From: Lactarius indigo
Lineage: Eukaryota > Basidiomycota > Agaricomycetes > Russulales > Russulaceae
NCBI GenBank assembly: GCA_025766275.1
Contig: JAFKAC010000068.1
Span: 248,001-312,000, forward strand
Reading direction: 5' to 3'
DNA length: 64,000 bases
A program made the translations under genes and the position numbers. Positions 1 through 12,214 of this stretch are shown piece by piece. Below the pieces are notes generated by a model. It did no database searches and was not told the origin of the DNA. It worked only from the letters and a program-made list of their open reading frames with translations. How positions within the stretch are numbered: the stretch's first letter is position 1; every line of letters starts with the position of its first letter.

Positions 1-50
1 TCGCTCACACACGTCGATAAGTCAAACATATTATTCCACGTCTCGTCCGT

Positions 51-2010
51 TCATTCCGCATCGTGCTGGGAGAATAATTGTTTTATTTCCTGTTGTCTTG
101 GACCACAGGCAACTTCGGAAGGAGTCTTGCCGCTGATGTCGCATACATGCGCATCCGCACCGTGGTCCAGCAGTAACCGCACAGCCTCTAGGTATCCTCC
201 CGACCAACCACGTGTCGCGTAGTGTAACGGGGTAGATCCCTCGAAATCCTGGGCATTGACTTCCACATTGCGCTCAAGTATCAACTGAGCAATCTCGACG
301 TAACCGTTTTTGGCTGCGGAATGCAGTGGGGTTACTCCCTTGTTGTTGGAGAAGTGCACGTCTGCATTATGGCCCAGCAATAACTGCACCACTCCATGGT
401 GTCCCATCTTCGATGCGCAGAGAAGTGGGGTGAATCCTTCGTTATTCTGTGCATTGACCTCCGCGTTGCGCCTGAGTAGCAACTGAGCAACCTCGAGGTG
501 ACCGTGGGCGGCTGCAAAATGCAGTGGCGAACTTCCCTTGTTGTTGCGGACCCGCTCATCTGCATTGTGTTCCAGCAATAATTGCAAAACACCAAGGTGT
601 CCACAGTATGACGCTCTGAGAAATGGGGTGAATCCGTCATCGTCGCGGGCATTGACCTCTACATTGCGCTCGAGTAGTAATCGAACAACTTCGGGGTCAC
701 CGGCGGCTGCTGCGTAATGCAGTGGAGTATTTCCTTTGTTATTGCAAACATGCGCGTCCGCATTGTGGTCTAGCAACAACCGCAAAGCATCAGGGTGTCT
801 ACTCGCCGATGCACAGAAAAGTGGGGTACATCCGTCATCATCTCGGGTATTGACCTCCGCATTGTGTTCAAGGAGTAACCGAGCAACTTCGAGATGACCA
901 TAATACGCCGCGTAGTACAGCGGTGTCATTCCGTTGTTGACCCGGGCATGTTCGTCTCCATGGCTCCATCCGAGCAATACGGACTTGGACACACTATAGG
1001 GGGATAAGGGTTCATTTCGAGAATTGGCCTCTGCACGGCGCTCGAGTAAAAATCGCTCGAGTGACTTAGCGGCTTCAAGGTGGCCGTCACACACCGCGCA
1101 AAGATATGGTGCGTCATCTCCCTTGTCCTTGTCGCGGACATGCTCATCTACGGTGTGGTCCAGAAATAACCGCGTAAGGTCACCATTTACAAATGGATCA
1201 AGAAATGTAGTAGTTCCTTCGGTATTCCGGACATTGACCTCCGCATTGCACTGGATTAACATCCGAGAAACATCGAGATGGCCATAGATCGCCGCCAAAT
1301 GCAGTGGGGTGTTTCCGTGGCTATCATGGTAACACGCATTTGCATTGTGGTCCAGTAATAACCGCACAACATCACGATGTCCTGCCGCCGATGTATGGAG
1401 AAGTGCGCTACCGAGATCATCCTGGGAATTGGCCTCTGTATTATGCTTGAGTAGGACCCAAGTAACCTCGAGGTGACCTTTGATTGCTGCCGAACGCAGT
1501 GGAGTGTTTCCGTAGTAGTCACGGATACGCGCGTCCGCATTGTAGTCCAACAATAACCGCACGACATGGCAGTGTCCATTCCCCGATGCGTCGAGAAGTG
1601 GGGTAGTTCCGTGGTTACTCTGGGAGTTAACCCCCGCATTGCGCTCGAGTAGCAACCGGGAGACCTCAAGGCGACCGTTTCTTGCTGCAAGATGCAGTGG
1701 AGTCGTGCCGTCCTTTTGAGAGTTCGCGTCTGCACCAACGTTCAGCAACCACTTGCTGATCTCAAGATGTCCCATGTGTGAAGCATAGTGTAGTGGAGTC
1801 CAATTGTCTCCAGAGCGTGAATTTATGTCGGCACCATGCGCGAACAGCAACTGAGAAACCTCGAAATGCCCCCCATCCACCGACGCATGCAACGGAGTAC
1901 CGGATAGACCACCCAAATGATTCACTTGCTCGTGGTGCTTCATAATCAGGCGTTCCACTAGACCACGGAATCCCTTCTGTGCAGCGAAGTATAAGGGAGC
2001 TGCCAAAGGT
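51..2010 (-). repeat. Ankyrin-repeat array with a two-repeat (198-nt) super-period
   Basis: About 18 ankyrin repeats plus a partial last one are visible by the TPLH-AA...G-LEV--LLL pattern. Repeats alternate between two kinds. One is 'NNKG-TPLH-AA', with 'HNAD-HV' before it. The other is 'DDGFTPLL-AS', with 'RN-EVNA' before it. This gives a 66-residue repeat unit, clearest in the last eight repeats (roughly 150-1000) and recognisable in repeats 4-8. Repeats 9 and 10 (about 1040-1240) are degenerate and contain an insertion. The pattern suggests growth by tandem duplication of pairs. Confidence 0.8.
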
Positions 2011-4900
2011 GGCACATCTCTTTGCGGTCCAGACGAAGAAATTGTCAAGAGCTCATATAGGTTTCGTATTTGGACCCATGCTGAAAAATGTGGTCTGTCC
2101 GTGTCAAAAAAATGGTCTATCGCGTCCTTTATTTCTAATTCCACATTTCCGATCGCCGCATGCCCATCCCAATAATCCGCAGCATATCGAACAAGAGGAA
2201 TCTTCTCGGCACTAATTTTGTCGGCGCAATCGTCCAGGCGAAGTAGCACGCCGAGACAAGCCTGGGCAATAATTACGTGGGAGGGTTCGATGGGGATGTA
2301 GAACCGGGACACGTCTTCCATGCAACTCGCGAGCCGATCCGATATCAGGAATTCTTTCACGGAGAAATGAGAGAACTGAACAACACGGGATCCATTGTCG
2401 ACGATGACCGAAACCAAACTGGAACAAGCTGACAGCACCGCTTCTTCTTGGTCTTCCCACCGCCAATCTGCGATCAATTTTGGGATCCCTCCCGTGCTCA
2501 AGTCAAATGCGAGTACTTCCGCGAGCTCTTCTACCCTGAGTGGACGACTGGCTACGGCAAGGCATTGCAAGAGTCGATATGCATGCTCCCGGTTCGCATT
2601 ATTGATCTCCTTCAGGATGCGCTTGTATGTCTCGTCGAGTGATTTGGGTAATTCTTCGAGGATACGCCGAAGATTGGTCGGGAAACAGTGGCGCAGAACC
2701 TCCAATTGGCAGAAAACCCAACGGAACCTGGTTGAGAAGATAAGACAACGGCGTGATTACGATGAAAAAAAGATGTACTTACATCCCATCTGCCTTCTCC
2801 GTGAGATTTCCAATCACCGCAACCTTATCGTCTTCCCGCCACCTCTTCATCCTTCGGTCCGAGCGAACGACGAAAGTTACGTAGTCGTTAATGTCTTTCT
2901 TTTGTCCGCTTTCGTCGTGGAGGGATACTTGTTGTGTCGCCAAAGGCTCAAGCGTGGTGCGAATGTCGTACTCCGGACGACTCGTGATACATAGACGTAA
3001 ATTTGGATGGTGAAGGTCAACGAGTTCTTTCACCAGATCGAGGACGTTCTCACGCGACGATGGAATGCCCGAATCATTGGGAGACTCGTCGAGAGCGTCC
3101 ATAATCAGATAGGTAGGCACTTGTTCAATTGTCGTGAGCATATCCTTGAGGCACTGCGCGAGCGAGTCGACAGTTGGCTGTTCCAATCCTCGTTTGTGTG
3201 AGGAGTACAAAGAGGAAAGAGCATCACAGAATACATCTGATTGATCGGAAAGTTGGACGAGAAGGGATGATAGCAAAGCGCGCTCGTCCTGTTTTGTTGT
3301 GTCCTTGAAATCGAAGTAAAAATAGGCCAAGAAAGCCGAGCCAGCATCGGAAATGGATTTGATATCACGGACGATCACGGAGCTTGTCGATCATATAAAT
3401 TCGAGTAGGACGCAACTCGGCGGGGGCTAACGCACCTGAGAATACTCTTCCCGGAGCCAGCTATCGATCCAATAGTCGTCGTCAGTGGTAATTAATACTT
3501 AGGAAGTGACGAGAGATGTACGTTTTCCATGAATCCATAACAAGGAGCCAGATGTTTTCCAATTTGTGAGGGAGTTCCCTTCGATGCACCACGTTGCGGT
3601 ACCTTTGTGATGAGCACCGGATGCGGTGTTGTAATTGACAGATGGATCGGGGGGAACGATCCATTTTCGAAGCTTTTCGTGTAACTCGTTCCCTGTAAGA
3701 GAGGTGAATTTTCCATGACCGGCGGCGGTGAGATGAGAAGATGACGAACGGTTTAGATCTGTGACTTGATTAATGACTTGTTGAATCGCCACTCCGGTCT
3801 CCTTGACACCTAAGCAAGAAACAGGCTAAGGACAGACTCGGGGCCGGCTAACGGAGGTATGACTGACCTTGAATGACCGAACCAACTTTGTGATCGACGC
3901 CCTGTACCTTGCTGTCGACGGTCTGGACCTTGTCGTCGATGCCGTCTACTTTGATATCGACAGCCTGCAGCCTCTCATCGACGGCTTCCACCTTTTCATC
4001 GACGTCCTTGACCTTGTCGTCGATGTCGTTGACCTTGTCACCCACGTCCTTAACCTTATCGTCCACGTCCTTGACCTTGTCATCAATACCACGAGTGATC
4101 ACCAGGGCTTCCGCTGCCGCCATCCGAGCCTCCTCTTGCGTCAACGCGTCAAGCCGCTGAAGTGCGTCCTCCACATCCTTCCTTCCAATCAGCTTCTTCA
4201 GATACGCCTCTGCATGACGGTAAGTTTTAAGGGATTATCAACAAGAAAGGACATACTAGTTCGTCCCTGCCCGACCTCCTTCGTAACGATCCCGAGGATC
4301 GCGAGTACTTCGACCATGATCTTTGCGATAATGTCTGTCATAGCTGCCGTCGGCCGGACTTCGATATATTTTTCGAGCCGCTTAAAGAAGTATTCCAACC
4401 GGCCAAACAGATCTACAAGAGCAGCTTGGCTACTGCGGACATCCTTGACGGCCTAAGAGATAGATGTATCATCAGGACAAGCGCCGGTTCAAGAATGATG
4501 CTCACTTGGAGGAGGACACCAATCCCAGCGAAGATCGCATTCGATGCTGGGAATATCTATCATCATACAAATTAGATGGTAGATCTGGAGCGGCTCGAGG
4601 TCTCGAAATTACCAGTCCAACACTGTTACCTATGGTCACAGAGAATGCGTACAAGACGTTGACAGTGGGATCGAGCCACTTTGACCACCTTTCGTTGGCA
4701 CTCCGAGATTGATCAGACGTCTGGAATTGGGCCCGAAGCATGGCGACAATCGCATGGGGAGAGTCGCAGGACTGCAGTCGGGTGGCTAAAGGATGGCAGG
4801 TAAGATCACGCTTTGTCTGCTGTTTGTACGATTTCAAAGCAGCCGTAAAGATTGTCTCGAAGTTTGTGGAAGAGTTGGAAGTAGACGGTACTTGGGACAT
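51..4900 (-). CDS. NLR-like STAND protein: Goodbye domain, NACHT NTPase, ~18 ankyrin repeats
   Basis: This is a complete fungal NLR-type signalling protein of about 1,480 residues, presumed cytosolic. Such proteins act in non-self recognition and heterokaryon incompatibility; the ligand here is unknown. Exons read by frame and splice motifs: about 4620-4900, 4506-4546, 4257-4452, 3868-4209, 3522-3809, 3436-3460, 2783-3382 and 51-2727. The N-terminus (NFETIFTAALKSYK, WLDPTVNVLYAFS, FAGIGVLLQ, AAMTDIIAKIMVEVLAI) matches the fungal Goodbye domain. A ten-unit heptad linker (DDKVKDV type) follows. The NACHT domain has Walker A GKPGSGKS, Walker B-like YLIMDALDE and a sensor-type ITSRPEYDI. The C-terminus is a regular ankyrin array ending in a natural stop. 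The ATG at 4900 was chosen because the longer frame begins with GTG. The exon 1 donor is ambiguous. I see no internal stop, so the gene looks functional. Confidence 0.9.
3868..4085 (-). repeat. 21-nt / 7-residue tandem repeat in the NLR linker
   Basis: Inside the fourth NLR exon about ten consecutive heptads of the form D-D/E-K-V-x-x-V run without interruption (for example DDKVKDV, DEKVEAV, DSKVQGV). Valine recurs at fixed a/d-like positions among charged residues, so this should form an alpha-helical coiled coil between the Goodbye and NACHT domains. At DNA level it is a degenerate 21-nt minisatellite. The plus-strand open frame over it is only its shadow. Confidence 0.8.
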
Positions 4901-5409
4901 AGTGCTAGTTGAGGCAGCCTGGTTGGATGAACGACGCAAGCCTGAGGGCACACTGGTTCACACCGGCATATAATCACGGCGGACGGCGGGAACCTCGTAG
5001 ACCCGTGCCGGGCCTTTCGATCCGCCCCCGTCCCGACTCCCGTACGTGATAGGACCATCCGGTCCGCCGCGATGATGGTGACTCAAACTACGTATTTGGA
5101 GAATGCGGTATATTCGAGCAGTGGACCTTTATGACGAACATCCGGAGTCATCTAAGAGCATAAGGATGAACGTGGTGAACGGACTACGTATAAACCTAAA
5201 GGAGGTTGGGTATCGGACGCTTTCCCGGGCGCCCCATTCGAAAACCACGCACTTCAAGACGTACTTCCTGGTATTGGACCAAAGCTACTACAGTAGTGAC
5301 CGTCCGTCTGGTACATACGTACACACCACAGGTAGGCTCTTCATAAAGAAAAAAAAATCAACAACAGACAAGTACTACATACATTCTCTCAGTTATCCTC
5401 CGTGCAACT
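4901..5409. other. Intergenic: NLR 5' flank / otubain 3' flank
   Basis: This stretch lies between the start of the NLR gene and the stop of the next minus-strand gene. It should hold the NLR promoter and the otubain 3' UTR. There is a nine-A run at 5348-5356. I see no convincing coding exon or known promoter motif. Confidence 0.5.
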
Positions 5410-6726
5410 CTACATGTTGAGAGGCAATGCCTCGATGCTGCGTCTGTCCAGTATGTCGTAGTGTCCGGGTCTACGGGCATTTAAGTGTCCACGTTGAGCG
5501 AGGTAGGGGTAGAACGTGGCGCTCACCGGTAGATCAATGTCACAGGGGCTTCACTTGGGTCGATCGCCTTGTTAAACTTGACAAACTCGACGTTTCCGTC
5601 CTTGTCGCGCCCGTCGAAGTACGCAATCGCCACGTTAACTTTGAGCGCCTCCGATATTGCGGTCACTTGGACGTGATCTGTGACCCAGCTTCGTTTTAGG
5701 TCGTCCGAGATTGACGCGTGCGGGCAAGGAGAGGTCTGCGCTACTCACCCGCTTCTCGACCCAAGACCTCGACGAGGGTCTCGCAAAACTCCTTCACTCC
5801 CATCTGCTCGCCGAGTTCCGGATGCGTCAAGAAGGGTTCGTACTCGTCCGGATTGCTCCGGATCTGCGCGCTCGTGAGCATGCGCATGAACATGACCATA
5901 TAATTGGACCCTGCAGAGATAATAAGCGCGGCGTCAAAGCGGAACGAATTTGCTTTGCTACGCACGGCTGTCATGTTGGAACACCTCGAGTAGCTGCGTA
6001 GGGGTCAGCGTCTGCCTGCTGTTCGAGCCAGGGTTCGGCTCGACGATGCCCCGGATCAGGTCCCGCGGGATCTCGTAGCTCTCGTCGATCACCATGTCGT
6101 CGAAGCCGACCTCGCGAAGCTTCGGAAGGAACGCCTCGAGCGTCGAGATCGACTTCGTGGCGGCCATTATCTTGTCCTCTGTATTAAAAATGCGTTCTAT
6201 GTACGCAAATGCGAGGGCTTATGTCTCCCAGTCAGCGGGGATCAAGAGGGAGGACAGACAGAACCGGGAAAGGACACACACATCGATAAAAACAATCGCC
6301 ATCTCCACGCGAGCGCCGAATTCCCTCGTAGCCTTTGGAGATGAGGAAGTCTATTTGCTTTACGAAGGAATCTGAACTTCCCTCGTACTCTGCACGTAGC
6401 ACGGTCAGCGGGACAAGCTCTGCCATCAAGGGTATCGTAGATGAGATAGAGCTGTCCAGGAGATTCTGCGGGTTTATTAGTACACACAAGCACGGCGGAA
6501 CGAATGTACGCACCTGATTCAGCTCGTAGAGCTGTGCCTCGGGAAGTGATTTTATGTCTATCGTAGCACGGGATAAGTGTGTGGCGTGCCAGTAGTCAAA
6601 ACCAAATTTCGTACCCGTGTCTGCAGTGACTTCGTTTATCCAGTCCGTACGCGGATCCAGAGGATCTGGGAGCTCGTGTGCTCTCGGTCTTGCTTTGGGC
6701 AATACCCACGACACGAAGACAATCAT
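5410..6726 (-). CDS. Otubain-family deubiquitinase (peptidase C65)
   Basis: This is an OTU-fold cysteine protease that cleaves ubiquitin from substrates or chains, acting in cytosol and nucleus. Spliced reading gives LYELNQ-NLLDSSISSTIPLMAELVPL, then KGYEGIRRSRGDGDCFYRS-LAFAYIERIFN, then DLIRGIVEPNPGS, then MRMLTSAQIRSNPDEYEPFL, then ALKVNVAIAYFDGRD and finally RPGHYDILDRRS. The nucleophile box GDGDCFYRS carries the catalytic Asp and Cys, and HYDIL carries the catalytic His. Six coding exons are separated by 45-80 nt introns, with reading frame kept across all the junctions I checked. The stop is at 5410. The N-terminus is unsure: an ATG at 6726 is in frame with a roughly 60-residue extension (DPRTDWINEVTADTGTKF) before the conserved part, and an additional upstream exon is possible. 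The gene is in tandem with its neighbours on the minus strand. Confidence 0.88.
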
Positions 6727-7713
6727 AGGGTGCGTGAGCACGAGGTCGTAGATATGATGCTAGCGACGAAGAGCGGAAGTGTCCTCCCGATCACTCACGC
6801 GCAGAAGGAAGATCACGGAAGCTAGGATCATCGCGCTCCATGGGGATGTCTGGAGTGTTTCGTGAATATGTACACTGACGGGAGAAGAGAAGGAATGACG
6901 AGCATTCGGGCCTATCATAGCAGAGATACAAATAGAGACACGCATCGAGAGCGCTCGCGAATAGTCGGTCACTATATTAGTCACCGCAACTCGAAGAAGC
7001 CCAGACAGCACTCGACTGTCAGACAGATTGTTTGCGCTGGGCATATATAAGTACACGCAGATGTAGTAGATTCGGTTCAGATGCTGGAAGCGGTAGTACT
7101 ATCATATGAGATGATAAAGCTGGTTGTATCGTAAAAAAGCATGGTACATCGATATCTACCCCTACTATTCGGAAGAGAACGACCTAGACTGTCTGTGACC
7201 TAACTCTATTCGTAAGTACACGGAGACCGGGCAGTATCCAGGGCTACTAGCTCTGCAAGGTACGTTCTAGGAAACTCCTCCGAAACCCTGATAGAGCCAA
7301 CCTCCACACTTGTCTCATATACCCTTTCCCAGAGACCATCCGAGTCGCCAACAAGAACGTCCTCGCAAGTGGGTATTTACACGAACCGGTCAACCTATTA
7401 GCATTCCTGGACCCTCAATTGACTTGAGACATGACGGTATCATCATCGTCTTGAACAAAGAACTTTTATCTCCAGAATGGGTTGGCTTGCAAACGACAAC
7501 GCCGATCTACGGATCTACAACCTATTTGGTGTTCAAATTTAAATACCTATCCTCAAAGGCTTCAATCCCAAAGCTCAAATAGGCAACAGGCGTTGCATGA
7601 GGATGGTCCTAGTACCTGTACTAGTACTAGTAGATGATAAAATAGAAATAATGATAGGCTATGCACTGGCAGTCAGGCTTCGAGTATCAGATATCTGAAA
7701 CACCTAGCCCATT
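6727..7713. other. Intergenic: otubain 5' flank
   Basis: I recognise no gene here. A TATATAAG-like stretch sits at 7044-7051, and a short CTAGTA-rich repeat lies near 7611-7632. A plus-strand open frame at 7310-7582 starts with TTG and resembles nothing I know. The part near 6727-6900 may contain an untranslated or short first exon of the otubain gene. Confidence 0.4.
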
Positions 7714-10700
7714 CTAGGTATTAGGGTGAGGCGTTGAAGACTTGGACGATCTTCCTCTCGTTCCATGCGCGTCTAACTTCGCCAATAACTCGTTTTGCTC
7801 CTCCGGAGTCTTCTTGACGCTGTAATCGGGGAATTAGCATGGGGCGCTGATAAAAGCGGGACAGACGTACAAGCTCTGGGCAAACGTAGGGAGGTCGTCT
7901 GAGGACTGAATCATACCTAGCTCTATCAGGGCTACCTGACGCTGGCCAAGTCTACGATCATCCGGAAAAATCAGCATGACACTAAGTATAGTACCCCTCA
8001 CTTCGGGCCGACGTACTTGGTTCTAGGGCTTGGCGGTCGTTTGTGGTGGCTTCTTTTCGGCGGCCACTGGTAGTCGAACTCGTCTTTAAGGAGTGTGGCC
8101 CGTTCTCTGGCCTTCCTTTTCTGTTGGCGCCTTTCCTGTTTCGATCTAATGAGAACCGATCTTGCACGGGTGAACTTTCAAACCACATACCTTACGTGCC
8201 TTCTTCATCTGTTGTTCCTCAATTGTGTTAGGGACCAAAATATCATCATTGCGATGGCTGTATTTGATCCCCCGGTGTTCAAGAATCTTCGAAACACTAT
8301 CTTCATTCACCTCTGGTACACCTAGAACGACATGATCGTTAGTCATCCGTGGCACCAGAGCGCCACATACTGTCATCCAAAAGCAGGGCGCCAAGTCCTC
8401 GGAGTTCCGCCTGCGGTCGAAGGTGCATAACGTTTCAGAACGGGACTAGGGCAGGGCGCGTCACTCACATCCTCCACGGTGTCTTTCATCTCAGCGTCGT
8501 AGACCCAGTCTTCGGTTGTACCCGACTTCCGCTGCGCCTTCTTAGACCTAACTACGTCCATATGTGCAAGAGCCCAGTCCAGGTTTACGATGTTTGCGTG
8601 TTCGATCTGCGGCGATGCCATCAGCAACTAAGAGAAGGGCTATAACCCCGAGGAAATGCCTCACAGCCATTTTCGTTGACGAGGTGTTTTCGTGTAAAGC
8701 GAAGATATTCTTCAGCCCAAAAAGTTCTCCCTGCTTGTTCCTGTCCCCAGAAACACCAGCGAAATAGCGGGTTTGCACGCTCGCATTATAGGCTATGGCC
8801 ATCTGCTGCTGCTTATATACCTGGCGCGCGTAGATGAGTTCCTCGATGGACCCAGCTCCAAGTAGCCTATAGACGAAAACGTCACGTGTCTGCCCAAAGC
8901 GGTACGCGCGATCTATTGCCTGTAAATCGTGCGCTGGATCTGTGATGTGAGAGTTTGTCAATGATACTTCTCGCTTGCGTTAAATATTGGCGTACTCCAG
9001 TTTGGGTCTGCGTCCACTGATGGGTGAGTATTGAATACCTTAGTCCAGGCGAAATTACAGTACCAAATACTACAACCCTGTTTGCGGCGGTGAGATTGAG
9101 GCCAGTCCCTCCTGCTAACGTCGAAATAAGAAAAATAAATATATCCGCCTCGTTCTGAAATCTGTCGATCAAGGGCATGCCTGCGCAGAGAAACGATCAG
9201 AGCTTTTCAAGTCCAGTAGGGCGTAATTGCTCACGATCCTCTTGCTTGGTTGATCCATCTAGCTTGACAAAACCATAGTCTGCGCAAATTTAGGACAAGT
9301 TACGAAACACGATGCGCGATCAGTACTTACTCTGTCTCTTGAGGTGAAACTCGAGCATATCGAGCAGCTTAACCGACTTGGTGAAGATAAGAACCTTATT
9401 GGCAGGATCCCTGCGCCATTCCTGTAGTAAGGTCTCGAGAACCTGGTGTTGAAGAACGACCCGTCAGTGGCCAGCGTGTATTCAAATTCCTAGACTCACT
9501 ATCCATTTTCCGCAGAACGTAGGTAGCAAGATCGCAGACCCATACTTTGGGGCACTGCTTCCTTGAAAGACCTCCTCTGTGAGCTTGCGATTGCGTGCTG
9601 TCTAATAACGGGTATGTGAAAAATCAGATGGTCGCACGAGAGATTATTTACCTGCTCGGGCGTGTCCGTATGCGCTAGAGTTAGGGGGTGAGTAATCCAG
9701 GCGCGTTGGACAGCGGCTCAGCGCACCAGGTAGTATGAGTGCCAGATGGTTTGACACCTTAATCAATGCAGACATGTACCTGAAAAGATCTCCCACGGCG
9801 AATGGGTGACAGCACTCCTTGCGTCTGCCATGCAAAAGAAGATCAGTACAACAGCCAGAAAGTAATTGAAAATTGTCGTACGTCTTACTTCTTCCACAGT
9901 CGCACCGATCGTCTTTCTTTATCATGTTCTGAACTGCCTCCATTCCCAGGATACGCTTGTATACTTCAATCTGCCTTTCCGTCAGGGGGCAGAAAACGAC
10001 TTCGTCATATTTCTTGGGGAGTTGATCCTTGATGATATCCTTCGTCCTGCAACTAGCTTAGTTCATCCTTATAACGGGGCAACAGCGGCCCCGAACTTGC
10101 CTTCGCAAAAAATATAGGGGTAGCAACTTGTCCCTCAAGACTTCCGCAGTGTCATTAGCTTTAAGGCGCTCTGTCTCTTTGCACCCTCTCGCCTGACCTG
10201 CCACCAGCGGGTCCGCGACCGTCTTCTTCCACTGTTTTTCCGTCCCGACAGAGCCCGGATTAACCCAGTCGAGGAGAGTCCAGAGCTCCATATACGAGTT
10301 CTGTATCGCCGTTCCCGTGAGCGCGATCCGAACGGGACCTGTTTGCAGCGTGGGTATCAGTTCGGCCATGTGGGCTGGATTGGGGCGACCTTCTGGCCAA
10401 TGGAAAGACGCGAGCACTCGAGTGGTGCTGGCTCTGGGGTTCTTGAGACGGTGTGCTTCATCGACGATGAGGACGGTCCAAGGGAGGTTGTCGAGATGAG
10501 ATATGGAGCGGCGCGCGGTGTCGAACGAAGTGACAACTGCAACACGAATAAAAATCACATGAAGGGGTTGAGAAGTATGACGCACCGACGTCAAGCCGGC
10601 CCAGAGTGAAATCGTTCAAAACACGCTCTCGCTCACTTGGAGTGCCTATGTATGCTCCGACTTCAAAGTAGCCCCACTTTACGATATCGTTAGTATCATG

Positions 10701-12214
10701 GTCCATCCTTTATTAGATGACGACGATGACCTTATCGAATTCCCTCGTCCATACGTTTACAACAGAGCTAGGTGCAATAATCAGCGCAGTTGGCCACTTG
10801 TCATCAGGCGGAGGCAGCTTTCTGTTTTGCCGCCACTCTTGGCTGTCCTGGAGCTGCGAAACGCGGTTCCTTCGTCGATCTTTATCCGATAGCGTGCCGG
10901 ATTTACGCATAAGGGCAGAGAGGAACGAGATGACCTGTATCGTCTTTCCGAGACCCATATCATCTCCAAGAATAGCACCGCGTCCAAGAATATAACGTTC
11001 GAAGAAAAATTTCACACCGTCACGCTGATATGGCCGTAGATGCTTGCTGAGTGAAGGAGGGACGCGGATGTGATGCTTCACGTCAAGGGTAAATGTATCC
11101 GCGGGTCTGCTAGTGTAGTCAAGGAGAAAACTCGGGCCAGGATGCAGCTGTAAAAATTGTCGCTGCGTGAGTGTAGCTTCTTAGCTGCACGATAGATACG
11201 AACTGATCCACCAAGGAGTTCGTCGTCGGACTCCGATTCCGTGACCGAGTCATCCAAGGGAGAGGACTTGCAGCCCCCTAGGACGAGTCAAGGTGAGCAT
11301 AGGTCGGCGTGATAAGAGGCTGGGACAGCACCTGTAGCCGGGGTCGAAACGGGTGCGGATGATAAGGTCCTAGATGGAAGAATCACATCTAAATCGCTTT
11401 CACTCTCCGTCGTTGAGCCCTCGGCTAGCTCAGTTCTCTTAGTTGGCGGTATTTCAAAGTCCATTTCTGAGGCCTTGCGCTTGCTTTGAGTTTCAAGTAG
11501 TTCAATATCACTTTCCGATTCTGGCACAACATTTAGCTTGATAGCAATATGTGTCGTTTTGTCGGTTTACCGGTAGCGCTCTCATCTGCCTTGGATAAAT
11601 AGGGCCCTTTGGATGGGGTTGGAGTTGCGGGTTTGAAAGTAAACGAAGAACTGGCTTCGTTCTCAGAAGTAGTCGATTCGTCATCATCTGCGGACTCAGT
11701 GTTTGGATCTTCGTTGTCAGGATCTTCATCTTCATCGGAGGTGTCAGCCTCCAACCCCAAATTTTCATCTGAGGGCGGAACGGTTTGTGCTCAGAAGGAA
11801 AACGATATCCATTCACTGTTATCTTATGCCTACGGAAAAAGCCCAGAAGTGGGTTCTGTGACGCATTTTTACGGCATTTTTCTGCTTCTGAGGCGCGATT
11901 GTTAGGTCTGATAAAATGTCTCTTTTCTCAGCTCACTGGGTCGAACACCGTCTAAGACTTCGTTTCTCCTGTTGCGCTTGACGCGTCGAGCAGTGGTAGG
12001 ATCTATGGCAGACCGACTTTTGCGAGCCTTCTTGGGAGATTTATCAGCGCTAAAGATGGCACCAGACGTGAACTCTGGATCTGAGTCTGGATCTTCGGTC
12101 GAGACCCGACCGTAAGAAATTTCTCTGGAAAAGATTATGCTGTATGACTCACCTGGAGGTGACGGTATTGAGAAGAGAGCACCTATTAAATGCATCTAGA
12201 GTGATTCTCGCCAT
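7714..12214 (-). CDS. SNF2-family DNA translocase, ERCC6L2-like
   Basis: This is a Swi2/Snf2 ATPase related to ERCC6L2, a nuclear protein of transcription-coupled and double-strand-break repair. From the N-terminus there is an acidic, Ser-rich region (about 11280-12200). The first RecA lobe has [12 protein letters not shown], Walker [14 protein letters not shown] box VDEAHRLKN and [14 protein letters not shown]. The second lobe has [39 protein letters not shown] and [17 protein letters not shown]. The C-terminal tail ([48 protein letters not shown]) matches the distinctive tail of ERCC6L2-type proteins. The stop is at 7714. The start is either ATG 12214 or ATG 12279 joined by a short intron. 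Many small introns are present. I see no frame break in the motor domains. The gene is divergent from the SWI/SNF subunit gene. Confidence 0.87.

Noticed and set aside
332..1738. Several 70-160 codon frames within the ankyrin region
   Set aside because: Low-complexity shadows of the ankyrin repeats in other frames; the real frame is continuous from 51 to 2727.
3869..4456. Plus-strand frames rich in Leu/Ser or Val/Asp repeats
   Set aside because: They are shadows of the minus-strand heptad repeat and Goodbye-domain exons of the NLR gene.
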